This document shows positions 17,543 to 27,300 of a stretch of 64,000 bases of DNA, in pieces (position 1 is the stretch's first letter; the number at the start of each line of letters is the position of its first letter). Both the position numbers and the translations under genes were made by a program. Source of the stretch: JABMQW01 sp964439935 (GTDB lineage Bacteria > Fidelibacterota > Marinisomatia > Marinisomatales > TCS56). The stretch spans positions 13,544-77,543 of the forward strand of contig CAYTPW010000015.1 of assembly GCA_964439935.1 (NCBI GenBank). Direction: 5' to 3'. The notes under the pieces are model-generated. The model made no database searches. It saw only the letters and a list, made by a program, of their open reading frames with translations, and had not been told where the DNA came from.

Positions 17543-17603
17543 TTTAATAGCTCCTTTGGTTTTTACCTGGCACGAAAATACAGGATAAAACAGGGAGTTG
17601 TCA

Positions 17604-17623
17604 CCTATACAAAACCTATACAA
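17604..17623. repeat. Direct repeat CCTATACAA x2, 11-bp period
   Basis: Two exact copies of CCTATACAA start at 17604 and 17615 with a two-base AA between them, so they fall on the same face of the helix. They sit between the regulator gene stop (17670) and the secreted beta-helix gene start (17542). A binding site for a dimeric activator such as the adjacent LuxR-type protein is an inference. Confidence 0.5.
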
Positions 17624-17669
17624 TTAATAGTCTGGTAATTCTATCTGCCGTCGACAAACAATGATTCAG

Positions 17670-20600
17670 TTAATACTTACTTAGAAATTCTGTTAGATTA
17701 TCACCTTTACTCAACCCGAGTTTTTTACGAATCCGGTAGCGGTATATTTCTACCGAGGCTGGTTCCACGTTCATCAAACTGGCGATCTCCTTGGACATCA
17801 AATTTAATCGCAGCAGGGCACAGACTTTAATTTCGCGGAAGGTTAATTTAGGATAGTCTGTTCGTAGGTTACTGATAAATCCGCTGTGAATTGCCGAGAA
17901 CCATTTTTCGAATTCTTCCCAGACATGGTTAAATGAAACCAGTTCCGTCAAGCGCCTTACCAAAGGTCGTGTAGCAGCTGTTCGTTTTTCGTTGGGTATT
18001 TTCTCAATAGATTTCAGTTTGGTAAGAATCTCTTCCAGAATATCCTGCTTCTCGATCAAATCCATTGATTTGGTAACCAGTTCACGCTGCTGGTGATCAA
18101 GCTTCAACTGAACCTCACGTTCCATAGCTTTACGCTGATCGGCCCGGCGTAATAGATTCAGACGATATTGCACTATGCCGATAACTACACCGGATATTAT
18201 CAATAATGTAACTATTCGAAACCAGCTTGCCTGCCAGAAGGGGGGGGCAATCGTGATGGGTAACTGCATTCCGGCCATATTCCAGATGCCATCGTTATTG
18301 GAACCTCGAACACGGAAAGTATATGAACCGGGATCAAGATTAGTATAGGTGACCAGACGTTTGGTCCCGGCCTGGACCCAGTTTTGATCAAAGCCTTCTA
18401 ATTGATAGGAATATTGATTTTTTTGGGGTGCAGAATAATCCAGTGCGGCAAATTCAAGAGTAATCACGCGATCTTTATAGGTCAAAGGCAAACTTTGCAG
18501 TAAATGGGGAGCAGTGTATAGGGCTGCTTCGTAGGGTTGATAATTAATTTGAATATCGGTTAGAACAATTGGCGGCAGGTAAGGATTGTTTTGCACTTCT
18601 TCCGGCCGGAAAACACCGAATCCATTATCGCCGCCAAAATACATTTTACCGGAGCTGCTTTTCAGGCAGGCACCATAGTAGAACTCTCTATTTTGCAGGC
18701 CATCTTCGACAGAATAATGTGCAAATGTCAATAAATCTGGATGAAAACGCGTTATATTGCGGGTAGTGCTGATCCATAGATAGCCATTATCATCTTCCAG
18801 AATCCCATAGATCACATTATCGGGGAAACCATCATTTTTTCCAAAACTGTTAAATGACTCGGTCTCGGGATCGAACAGATTCAAACCACCGCCTCTGGTA
18901 CCAAGCCAGAATCGGTTGTGGGAGTCAATCATTATCGTAACTACATTATCACTGCTGATGGAATTGGGATTACCCACCTCTGCTTTATAGCTGGTGAAGG
19001 AATTGCTTTCAGGATCAAAACGGTTCAATCCACCCCCCAGAACACCAATCCACAATTGATTGCTGGAATCCTCTGTAATCGCATAGATGGTATTCCCGCT
19101 GATACTGGTTGGATCGGACGGATCATGGTAGTAACGAGTGAATATTCCTGATTCGCGATCAAACCGGTTCAAACCATTTTCAAGTGTTCCGGCCCAGATA
19201 TTACCCAGATGATCTTCATACAAAGACATCACTTTGTTACCGCTGATACTGGTAGAAACACCAGGGAAATTCCGGTAATGCTGGTATTGTTCCGTTACCG
19301 GATTAAAACTGAACAGTCCGCACCCCCAGGTGCCCTGCCAGACCAGATTATCCCAGCTGACGATAACTTTCATTACGGGATTGGTGCTCCAGGCATCTGG
19401 GTCACTGTCATCTGACTGGTAACGTTTAAAACTACCACTATCGTTCAGCATTTTATTTAGCCCTCTTGTCACTGTCCCAATCCAGATAGTACCCGATGAA
19501 TCCTCGGCCATACCGTAGATCCTGTTACCGGACAGGCTGAGATTATTATCTGAATCATGATTGAAATGCTGAAAACGAATCAGGTCCGGGTCATATTTAT
19601 TAATTCCTTTTGCGTCAGTACCGATCCACAGCGTCTGCTGATTATCAATGAAAAGACAACTGATTACATTGTTCGATATACTGCGTGGATTATTCTGATC
19701 AGTGCGGTAATAAGTATAGGATTCCTGTGCGGGCTCAAGTCTGGTTAACCCGTAAACAGAGCCAATCCACACTATCCCGGACAAATCAATAACAATATCT
19801 GTAGGAGCATTGATGCTGGCCATGTCGGGATCTATTGTTTTTATACTGTAGACCGTTACAATATCTTTTTTCGGATCATATTTTCGTACCCCATGTGGGA
19901 AATAACCAAACCAGATTGTGCTGTCAATAGGATTGTAGCTTAATCCGGCAACAAAATTATTTTGTTGCGGATTGGGGTGCAATCGATCAGGGCGAATTGT
20001 CGTAAAGCGCTTGCTGGCAATGTCAAGTTTTACCAGATATCCGCTACCAGTGCCAATCCAGAGGATACCTGAGGGAAACTCAGTCAAACAGGTAATGTTA
20101 TCATCAGCCAGGCCTTCAGTAGTGTTCTGATGGTATTTTGTAAATGATAGAGAATCTTTACTTAAATAGTTGAGACCATTTTTGGTACCAGCCCAAAGAT
20201 TGCCCCTGGAATCAAATAATAAAGCAGTTACGTGATTATTGCTCAGGGAGCCAACTTGGTCTGGTTGCCGGCTGTAGTTAATGAACTTTTGGTCAACCGG
20301 GTTGAATCGATCCAGCCCGCCACCATCAGTTCCGAACCATAGATTGCCATCGTTGTCCTCACAGATTGCCTGTACTTTATTATGTGACAGGCTGAGCGAA
20401 TCCTGTGGATCGGGGTAGTAATTATTAAAATTGTAACCATCAAATCGATTGAGACCATTCATTGTGCCAAACCACATAAAGCCATACCGATCCTGGTGGA
20501 TAGAAAAAACATTATTTGATGATAAACCGTCCTCCGTCGTAAAATGTTCAAATCGGATGTTGTGAACTGAAGCGGTGAGAAAAGTCCAAAGGAAAATAAA

Positions 20601-20708
20601 AAACAAGCAATACCGCGGATGCTTGTTTAAGTTGTTTTTGATTCTCAATTGATTGTTTAAATAGAAGTTTATAAGGAAAAAAATACGATTATCAGCTTGG
20701 TTTACCAA
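17670..20708 (-). CDS. Membrane-tethered Reg_prop/Y_Y_Y sensor with C-terminal LuxR-type HTH
   Basis: This protein of up to 1012 residues has a signal/anchor near 31-50 (YCLFFIFLWTFLTASV), then about 700 residues of two-component-regulator propeller repeats (recurring pattern DxxGNLWFGTxxGGLNRFD), which form a pair of seven-bladed periplasmic propellers. A Y_Y_Y Ig-like domain follows (about 755-825, YSYQLEGFDQNW, VRGSNNDGIW). One transmembrane helix lies near 830-852, then a coiled coil and a C-terminal LuxR/GerE helix-turn-helix (about 945-1010, LTFREIKVCALLRLNLMSKEIASLMNVEPASVEIYRYRIRKKLG). There is no histidine kinase or receiver domain, so the extracytoplasmic ligand would be coupled directly to DNA binding. 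In Bacteroidetes similar sensors detect glycans. The outer start is TTG 20708; TTG 20648 gives a better signal peptide. It follows the hybrid kinase by 24 bases. Confidence 0.88.
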   Translation of the reverse strand: MVNQADNRIFFLINFYLNNQLRIKNNLNKHPRYCLFFIFLWTFLTASVHNIRFEHFTTEDGLSSNNVFSIHQDRYGFMWFGTMNGLNRFDGYNFNNYYPDPQDSLSLSHNKVQAICEDNDGNLWFGTDGGGLDRFNPVDQKFINYSRQPDQVGSLSNNHVTALLFDSRGNLWAGTKNGLNYLSKDSLSFTKYHQNTTEGLADDNITCLTEFPSGILWIGTGSGYLVKLDIASKRFTTIRPDRLHPNPQQNNFVAGLSYNPIDSTIWFGYFPHGVRKYDPKKDIVTVYSIKTIDPDMASINAPTDIVIDLSGIVWIGSVYGLTRLEPAQESYTYYRTDQNNPRSISNNVISCLFIDNQQTLWIGTDAKGINKYDPDLIRFQHFNHDSDNNLSLSGNRIYGMAEDSSGTIWIGTVTRGLNKMLNDSGSFKRYQSDDSDPDAWSTNPVMKVIVSWDNLVWQGTWGCGLFSFNPVTEQYQHYRNFPGVSTSISGNKVMSLYEDHLGNIWAGTLENGLNRFDRESGIFTRYYHDPSDPTSISGNTIYAITEDSSNQLWIGVLGGGLNRFDPESNSFTSYKAEVGNPNSISSDNVVTIMIDSHNRFWLGTRGGGLNLFDPETESFNSFGKNDGFPDNVIYGILEDDNGYLWISTTRNITRFHPDLLTFAHYSVEDGLQNREFYYGACLKSSSGKMYFGGDNGFGVFRPEEVQNNPYLPPIVLTDIQINYQPYEAALYTAPHLLQSLPLTYKDRVITLEFAALDYSAPQKNQYSYQLEGFDQNWVQAGTKRLVTYTNLDPGSYTFRVRGSNNDGIWNMAGMQLPITIAPPFWQASWFRIVTLLIISGVVIGIVQYRLNLLRRADQRKAMEREVQLKLDHQQRELVTKSMDLIEKQDILEEILTKLKSIEKIPNEKRTAATRPLVRRLTELVSFNHVWEEFEKWFSAIHSGFISNLRTDYPKLTFREIKVCALLRLNLMSKEIASLMNVEPASVEIYRYRIRKKLGLSKGDNLTEFLSKY

Positions 20709-20732
20709 GTGATCAATTGATCAATGGATTTC

Positions 20733-22943
20733 CTATATAGTATTTTTCAGAATTTTTAAATAAAAATTATTACCTTTGGGCTTATTTGGTACAATACCCA
20801 CTTCCGCATCATGAGCTTCGGCGATTCGTTTGACGATTGCTAAACCTAAACCACGTCCCCTTTGATTACCGCTTTCAAGCCGATACTTCCTTAAAAATAT
20901 TTGCGTGCGATCTTCTTTGCGGATTGTTTTCCCAAAGTCCCGGACTTCGATATTTAGAATATCCTTAACAGTTGCACCCGCAATGATGATCTTCTTGCCG
21001 TCGGCAGCATATTTGATTGCATTGCTGATGTAATTATTAAATATTTCGGCTATTATCGAGTTTGCTTTGGTAAGCAGGTTTTTCTCAAGTTTCAGTTCCA
21101 AAGTAATTCCTGCACTCTCCAATTGTGATGAAAATCCTTTAACTACGTTCTGAATAATTTCTCCCAGATTGATTGTTTCCTTTTCAATTTCCTCTCCTAT
21201 TGTAACCTGAGACAGGGTGGCGGCGTTTTCGACAACCCGCAGTAAATCATCACAACTTTCTTTAATGATCTGTATCATTTCGTTGTCTGGAAATTCCGCT
21301 AACATCAGATCCGCCATACAACTGATAACACCGGCGGGATTCTTTAAATCATGGGTAATGACATCCAATAATACTTCCTTTAGATTGTTTGACTCTGCCA
21401 GTTGGTCGGAGAGAAGATGATATAATTCTTCTGATCTTTTTAAATTATTCTGGGCGCGTTTAAGTTCGGTAATATCCCGGGAAACTCCCATAACACCGAT
21501 CTGTTCGCCCTGTTCATTTTGAAGGACAGATGCTGATAGAAAGCAGGGAAAAATTTCACCATTCTTCCGTTTGGAGTTTATCTCTTGAAGGACTTTTCCG
21601 TCTTTCAGCGTGGTTTTGTGAATATCCAATCCTAACTTCGTATCGGCGTAAATCATATTTATATGTTTCCCCAGCACTTCAGCACGTGTATAGCCCAAGG
21701 CTTCTTCGGCTGCTTTATTAAACTCCGTAATTCTTCGCTTGCTGTCCACAGCAATAATCATGTCCATCGAACTGTTAATAATATTCTTTGAATATTCCAG
21801 TGATGTCTTCAGCGCTGTACGGGCTTTCTTGAGTTCGGTAATGTCTTGTGAAATACCCATAACACCGACTTTTTCACCCTTTGAGTTCACTAAAATCGAA
21901 GCATTCAGTATACTTGGAAAAAGTGTGCCGTTTTTATGACGATTTTGGATTTCTTCCACGCAACGGCCATTTTCAATGGTCTTATTATGTATCGATTGTC
22001 CATTTTTCCTGTCGGCATATAATATATCAACATGTTTTCCCAGCACCTCATCCCGGGTGTAACCGAAACTTTCTTCAGCTGCTTTATTGAATTCAGTAAT
22101 TTTCCGTTCATCATCACAAGCAATAATCATATCCAAAGAACTGTCAATTATATTTTGAGCGTATTCTTGAGCCATTCTCAGCTCCTCTTCCGCTCGTTTT
22201 CTTTGCGTGATATCTTTAATCACAATGATAATTGTTGATGTCTGCCCGGTTTTATCCTTTAAAACCGAAGCATTATATTCCGCCGGATAAGTTGAATTAT
22301 CCGCCCTAAATAACCGATACTCGATATCATTAACGAATCCAGTTTCTAATAGTTTTTGAGTGTTTCTTTTAGCCCGGCTGAGATCCTCAGGGATAATCAT
22401 CTTAAATATATTTTTACCAATCAGATCATCAGCCTTATTACAACCGGAAGTCTGTGCCATTTGTTTATTCGCCATCAGGATCACACCCTTTAAATCTGTC
22501 AAAATAATGGCATCCGGGGAAAGATCGATCAACTGACGGTATTGTTCCGCATTTTCTTTTAGAACTTGCTCTTCTTTATACTTGGCAAGAGCAACCTCAA
22601 CGGCTGTGAATAATTCTTGTGTTTTAAATGGTTTAATTAAATACCCGAATGGTTTTGTCGCTTTGGCTTGGTTAAATAGTTTTTTGTCCTTAAAAGCGGT
22701 AATATAAACGACTGGGATGTTATATTGATTACAAATTTCCGCCGCTTGTATCCCGTCCATATCTCCTTCCAACAGAATATCCATTAATACTAAATCAGGG
22801 GGTTCATTTTTAACCTTTTCAATTGCTTCTGCTCCAGAGCGCACAATAGCACTGATACGATAGCCGGACACCTCTAATTGTTTGTTAATTAAATTTGCTA
22901 TCGGGTCATTATCCTCAACGATCAGAATTTTAGGTTCGTTCAT
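20733..22943 (-). CDS. REC-PAS-PAS-PAS sensor histidine kinase
   Basis: Cytoplasmic protein of 736 residues with an N-terminal receiver (phospho-acceptor Asp55 in DLVLMDILLEGDMDG, Lys104 in IKPF), three PAS domains (about 132-248, 262-372, 384-492), a HisKA box with His531 in ITHDLKNPAGVI, and a HATPase_c domain (N box NYISNAIKYA, G box GRGLGLAIVKRIAEAHDAEVG). No transmembrane helix is present. PAS2 and PAS3 are close duplicates of each other. The N-terminal receiver suggests it takes phosphate from another kinase before PAS-modulated autophosphorylation; no separate output regulator is encoded next to it, although the LuxR-type sensor follows by 24 bases. Its ATG overlaps the stop codon of a 49-codon ORF, and its ribosome site GAGGAG lies inside that ORF, so translation is probably coupled. 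Confidence 0.9.
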   Translation of the reverse strand: MNEPKILIVEDNDPIANLINKQLEVSGYRISAIVRSGAEAIEKVKNEPPDLVLMDILLEGDMDGIQAAEICNQYNIPVVYITAFKDKKLFNQAKATKPFGYLIKPFKTQELFTAVEVALAKYKEEQVLKENAEQYRQLIDLSPDAIILTDLKGVILMANKQMAQTSGCNKADDLIGKNIFKMIIPEDLSRAKRNTQKLLETGFVNDIEYRLFRADNSTYPAEYNASVLKDKTGQTSTIIIVIKDITQRKRAEEELRMAQEYAQNIIDSSLDMIIACDDERKITEFNKAAEESFGYTRDEVLGKHVDILYADRKNGQSIHNKTIENGRCVEEIQNRHKNGTLFPSILNASILVNSKGEKVGVMGISQDITELKKARTALKTSLEYSKNIINSSMDMIIAVDSKRRITEFNKAAEEALGYTRAEVLGKHINMIYADTKLGLDIHKTTLKDGKVLQEINSKRKNGEIFPCFLSASVLQNEQGEQIGVMGVSRDITELKRAQNNLKRSEELYHLLSDQLAESNNLKEVLLDVITHDLKNPAGVISCMADLMLAEFPDNEMIQIIKESCDDLLRVVENAATLSQVTIGEEIEKETINLGEIIQNVVKGFSSQLESAGITLELKLEKNLLTKANSIIAEIFNNYISNAIKYAADGKKIIIAGATVKDILNIEVRDFGKTIRKEDRTQIFLRKYRLESGNQRGRGLGLAIVKRIAEAHDAEVGIVPNKPKGNNFYLKILKNTI

Positions 22944-23089
22944 TTATTCTCCTCGGTCCTGGACATTGTTAAATAATCTTTAAAGTATTCTCTGACTTCC
23001 GTAGTGAATTCTTTGATCAATACTATCCAGGATATCGCATTGTTAAGATTAATATACACAAGCAAGCGATCCACTAACTTGTTCTTCAT
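22940..23089 (-). CDS. Small 49-residue protein, translationally coupled to the hybrid kinase
   Basis: The ORF starts with ATG at 23089 (an in-frame TTG immediately precedes it) after a strong AGGAGG 11 bases upstream. It encodes 49 residues beginning MKNKLVDRLLVYINL and ending MSRTEENK. Its TGA overlaps the kinase ATG as ATGA. A well-placed ribosome site and stop-start overlap are good evidence that it is translated. The sequence has an amphipathic helix pattern with a hydrophobic centre (AISWIVLI) and an acidic/basic tail; no family is recognised. It might be a small regulator or partner of the kinase, or a leader that sets kinase translation. Confidence 0.7.
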   Translation of the reverse strand: MKNKLVDRLLVYINLNNAISWIVLIKEFTTEVREYFKDYLTMSRTEENK

Positions 23090-23515
23090 CAATCTGACCA
23101 CCTCCTATCCTGAGAAGGCTGTACCTGTGGCAACACTACTTATTTTCCTGAAAACCAGCTTTAGGGAAATTCCATAGCAATGAATACATCTTCTTTGGCT
23201 CTTAATAATTTTTTGATTTAATCATGAATTTTTGTAGAAAGGAAATTCACCAATTGAAATATCTAATATTCATAACAGTCTGCCGATTGAATTATCCTCC
23301 TCCTGCGATTAATTCACTAAAAGTTACACGAGTAATCTGTAAGTAACAATACCCTGGTAATATTAGCGCCAGGAATTCAACAAGGATTCGGTATTTGCTA
23401 ACACCAGTCAGCTCAGAAAACCATGACAGCAAAGTCGTGTTGCTCCACTTTAATCCCAAATGCGTTGGTCTATCAAAAGCCTGCCACTATTGATGATCGT
23501 GTATTAATATCCCCT
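23090..23515. other. Divergent intergenic region without a recognised gene
   Basis: About 425 AT-rich bases separate the minus-strand signalling genes from the plus-strand DUF3581 gene. It should hold promoters for both. A GGAGGAGG ribosome-like string is present on the minus strand near 23297-23308 but no start codon follows at a useful distance. No hairpin terminator, RNA gene or repeat was recognised. A weak 30-codon plus-strand frame at 23254-23346 was not accepted. Confidence 0.5.
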
Positions 23516-24229
23516 ATGTTTTTAAATCGATTTTATACTGAGAAAAATAATGTGATAAACATTAGTGCTAATCAAGCCAGCAGTTTTGCCAAGGATATCT
23601 CCAGCGACTTTAATCCGATCCACGATCCGGGCAATAAAAGTTATTGCGTACCGGGAGATTTATTGTTTGCCCTGGTCTTGGTAAAGTATGGATTAAGCCG
23701 GAAGATGCGGTTCGGTTTTACCGGCATGGTCCGTGATGGCGTAAAGCTGCGATTCCCGGTTCTTCCCAACGATCAATTTGTAATAACTGACCTGAAAGAT
23801 AGATCCTATCTGCAGGTTGAAAAACATGAGGAAACTAACACCGATACTATCCTGATTGAGCAGTTTATCCGTAATTATGTCGCTTTCTCAGGCCAGAACT
23901 TTCCTCATATTCTGGTCCCTTTGATGGCCAAGCACCAGGTTATGATCAATCCTGCCCGCCCTTTGGTGATATACGACAGTATGTCCTTTGCTCTTGATCA
24001 TTTAATGATTACAGAACCCCGCCTGGACTTGACTAAAACCACCTTGGAGATCACCGGTAAGCGCACTGAAGCCCGACTGCATTTTCAAGTATATGAATAT
24101 GGCAAATCAGTAGGAACCGGATTCAAAAAACTGATTCTGGCCGGGCTACGTCCGTATGAAGAAGCCACTATAAAAAATTTGGAGGCGGGTTACTTGGCAC
24201 GACAGGAAGCATATCGCCCATCATCCTGA
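23516..24229 (+). CDS. DUF3581 family protein (hot-dog/MaoC-like)
   Basis: The protein matches what I recall of the DUF3581 family best known from gammaproteobacteria such as Vibrio and Shewanella: MFLNRFYTEKNN, ISANQASSFAKDISSDFNPIHDPGNKSYCVPGDLLFALVLVKYGLS and FTGMVRDGVKLRFP are typical, and the SDFNPIHD element resembles the MaoC hydratase hot-dog signature. Function is unknown; a thioester- or lipid-related enzyme is a guess from that fold. The frame extends to an ATG at 23423, but the extra 31 residues look non-coding and homologues begin at MFL, so 23516 is preferred although neither start has a good ribosome site. It stands alone, convergent with the GH13 gene. Confidence 0.75.
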   Translation: MFLNRFYTEKNNVINISANQASSFAKDISSDFNPIHDPGNKSYCVPGDLLFALVLVKYGLSRKMRFGFTGMVRDGVKLRFPVLPNDQFVITDLKDRSYLQVEKHEETNTDTILIEQFIRNYVAFSGQNFPHILVPLMAKHQVMINPARPLVIYDSMSFALDHLMITEPRLDLTKTTLEITGKRTEARLHFQVYEYGKSVGTGFKKLILAGLRPYEEATIKNLEAGYLARQEAYRPSS

Positions 24230-24310
24230 TACTGGTTAATACCAGCTAATTTTCTATTGTGTTATCGTCATGAACGCTCAAGGCGCCCGTGACGATCTTA
24301 ATCAATGCCG

Positions 24311-27300
24311 CTATCGAGATAAAGGCAAGTTCAATTCTTCAAGCAGTTTTTCCAGTTGAAACTCCGAATTAGCCGCCGCCGCAGTCCAATGCTGGAATAG
24401 ATTTAACAGATCGCCCAACGGACGTTTAGCACTGATTAATTCCATGCTGGTGATTATCGTTAGCCACCGGACCAGGTCTTCAAAACCTTCCTGATTGAAA
24501 TAAATAATACCTTCGAAACGATTGATACCTAGAAAATGGTGAATCTGTGCATCATCCAGCAGACTGCGGAATAATTGGCGCGGATCATCCATCTTGGTAT
24601 TGGATAAATGGAGCTGATAACGGCAAAGGATCTTAATTAACAGAATCCGGCTTTCGATTTGTTCAACCGCTAATCCGGTCGCCGATAAAATATTCCCGAT
24701 TGGTTGCTCCAGACCCAATTCACCTAACAGAAGTCTGCTGTGTTTGGGATAGTCAGGAGCTTTCTGAATCCGACCCAGGTAGCGCAGGATACCCCAGATC
24801 TGCAATGTCAGAATGTTAGTCTCTTTTTCCATTTGCTCTGTCAGATAATCTGGTAGGCTTGATTTACTGTCGGTAGTATTTAGGATAAATTCCCGGGTTA
24901 TTTTAATACTAGCCAGAATATCGCTGGCCAGTTTCGCTTCTAAGGTAGTGTCGGTTAATCTGGATACTGCACCAGCGAAAGCATGCACGGCTGTTTCCAG
25001 TTCGTTCTGCTGACTCAGAGGCAACTGCTGTGCTATTTCAGTGAAGCTTTCTCGAACTGGCTTCAAAAAGATATCTTTGATCGCTTCTTCTATACTTGGT
25101 ACTCCCTGGCCATTCAATAGATCATGCAGGTTGCCATACTGGTTTAATTCATTATCCAATATCTCCCGCATTTCCCAAAAGACTTGGTACTGGTATCCGT
25201 TAAGTGCCACCTGAAGTCCGCGATTGTGTATATCACTGGTGCGGCTGATGAATTCCAGTCCTGAAATGTGCTCACGATAGATCAGATAAGAATTTGAAGC
25301 TGCGCGCAGACCAAAGGCAGTTGCCAGATCAACCTGTTGCAGGTCCGCCTGCCTACCATCGGATTTATTATTAAAGGCTGCCGATATCCGTAGCCAGCCG
25401 ACAGCCTGCTGGTAAGCATTATTGTACAATACCAGCACGTGTTCATCTCCAACGCGGTTAGTATAGGCGAATACATTTTCATTTACCGTTCCATCATTTT
25501 GATATAAATCGAACAACCTGAAATTTGCTACTTCTGCAAATAGGTAGCGTTTGCGTATCACCGGACAAATATCCCGTTCATGGCGCTGGATTAATTCCTG
25601 GTCCGGTTGTTCATCCCAGTATGCCCGGCGGAACTCCATCCCATATTTTTCCCGTAGACCTTCTATCTGGCCATGGCCGAACATTGGCAAACCCGGCATG
25701 GTGCACAATAGCATGGTCGTGCCGAAATACTTGTCACCGGTGCCAAATTGAATTGCTGCTGTTTCTTCATCGGGATTATTAAGAAAATTGACGAAACGCT
25801 TCAGAATCTGGGGATCGAATTCCAGGGTATTCTTGATCGTCTGGCGGTATTTGGTATTTTCCTCCATTTTGAGCATATTCATGAAGGCACTGTTATATAC
25901 CCGGTGCATACCCAGGGTGCGGACAAAATAGCTTTCCATCATCCAGAAAGCTTCCGCTAATAGCAGGGTGTGTGGAATTTCCTCTGCCACCCGGTCGACC
26001 ACTTCCCGCCAGAATTCCTGTGGGAAATGTCGATTGAATTCTTCCTTTGATAGACCTTGCTCAGCACGTGAAGGGATATCTCCACCGGAACCAGGCTCAG
26101 GAAACCACAAGCGCTGGAAATGACGTTTGGCCAGCGTCATGGCCGCATCGAATCGAATTATCGGTGTTTGACGGGCTACCTGCAGAATAGTCTGAATGAT
26201 AGCTTCACGAACCTCCGGTAGCAGATAATTGAGCTGAGCGGTATCATTCCAAGGCATTGATGTACCGTCGTTGCCATGATAGATAAATCGCTCTTCATTG
26301 GTTTGCCGGTTCACATACCGAAACACCACAGCCGCATCCGATTGATTGTAATAATTGTCCTCGATCTGGATGCTGATTTGGTCTTCTTCAGCCAGGTTTT
26401 CCGATTCAAATGTGTAGGCTGGGAATGGAGTATGCCGGGTCTGTACATACCATTCGGGATGTTCGATGATCCAGTTGGCATCGAGACCGGTATGGTTGGG
26501 AACCATATCGCTGGCAAGTCGGATTCCCCTTTGCTGACAGCGATATTTAAGATTTTCAAACGCATCTGGTCCCCCAAGAGCATCGGCAATTATATACTCC
26601 TTGAGTGAATAGGCTGAAGATTCAGCCTCGGGATTGCCACACCATTGTTTAATCTTCTGAGAAACACGGCTTCTCTTCCAGAGGCCAATCAACCACAGGG
26701 CGGTGAAACCATACCGGGCCAGGCGGTCCAATTCCTCATCCGGTATCTGATCCAGACGTTCAATCTGATAGCCGTATTCCTTAGATAGCTGATCCAACCA
26801 GACCAGCGCATTCTTAGCAATCATTACGACCTGTGGCATCCAGTCGCTGTCGGGGCTGAAGCGCTCGTATTCCTCTTCATCCACGCCGAATTCCAGAACT
26901 TCCGCTTTACCAGACCCTATCCCACGAACTTTCTGTTCTTCGCTGATAAAGTCCAGACCGCGCAGCATGCGCAGCAGGAATTTGCCCAGCAGATTACCCC
27001 AGTTGTCGCGGATAAACCGTAGCTGATCAGCCAGTGAATTCCCGGCTGCCAGCGCCGGTTTGTGCAGCATTTTGATCAGGTTATCCAGGTTCGGGCCGAA
27101 TGGTGCTTGGGTATCAAAAAAATCTGTCAGATCGGACATAATCTGACGGTAGCCGGTCCGTTGTTCCAACTCAGTATCATCAAATAACTCGTGGAATGGT
27201 TGAAAGGCAGGATTTATATTTGCCAGCCAATGCAGGATCAACTCCTCCAGGGCTAAAGCGCGGTTAGATTCGCCTGCAGTTTTTCTCTTCAAGTAGCTGG

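Noticed and set aside
23329..23340. 12-mer cgagtaatctgt, also present at about 32659-32670
   Set aside because: Short AT-rich match in unrelated spacers with no symmetry; expected by chance at this scale.
23254..23346. 30-codon plus-strand ORF with TTG start after AAAGGAAA
   Set aside because: Low-complexity composition, weak start, and no coupling to a following gene; likely chance in an AT-rich spacer.
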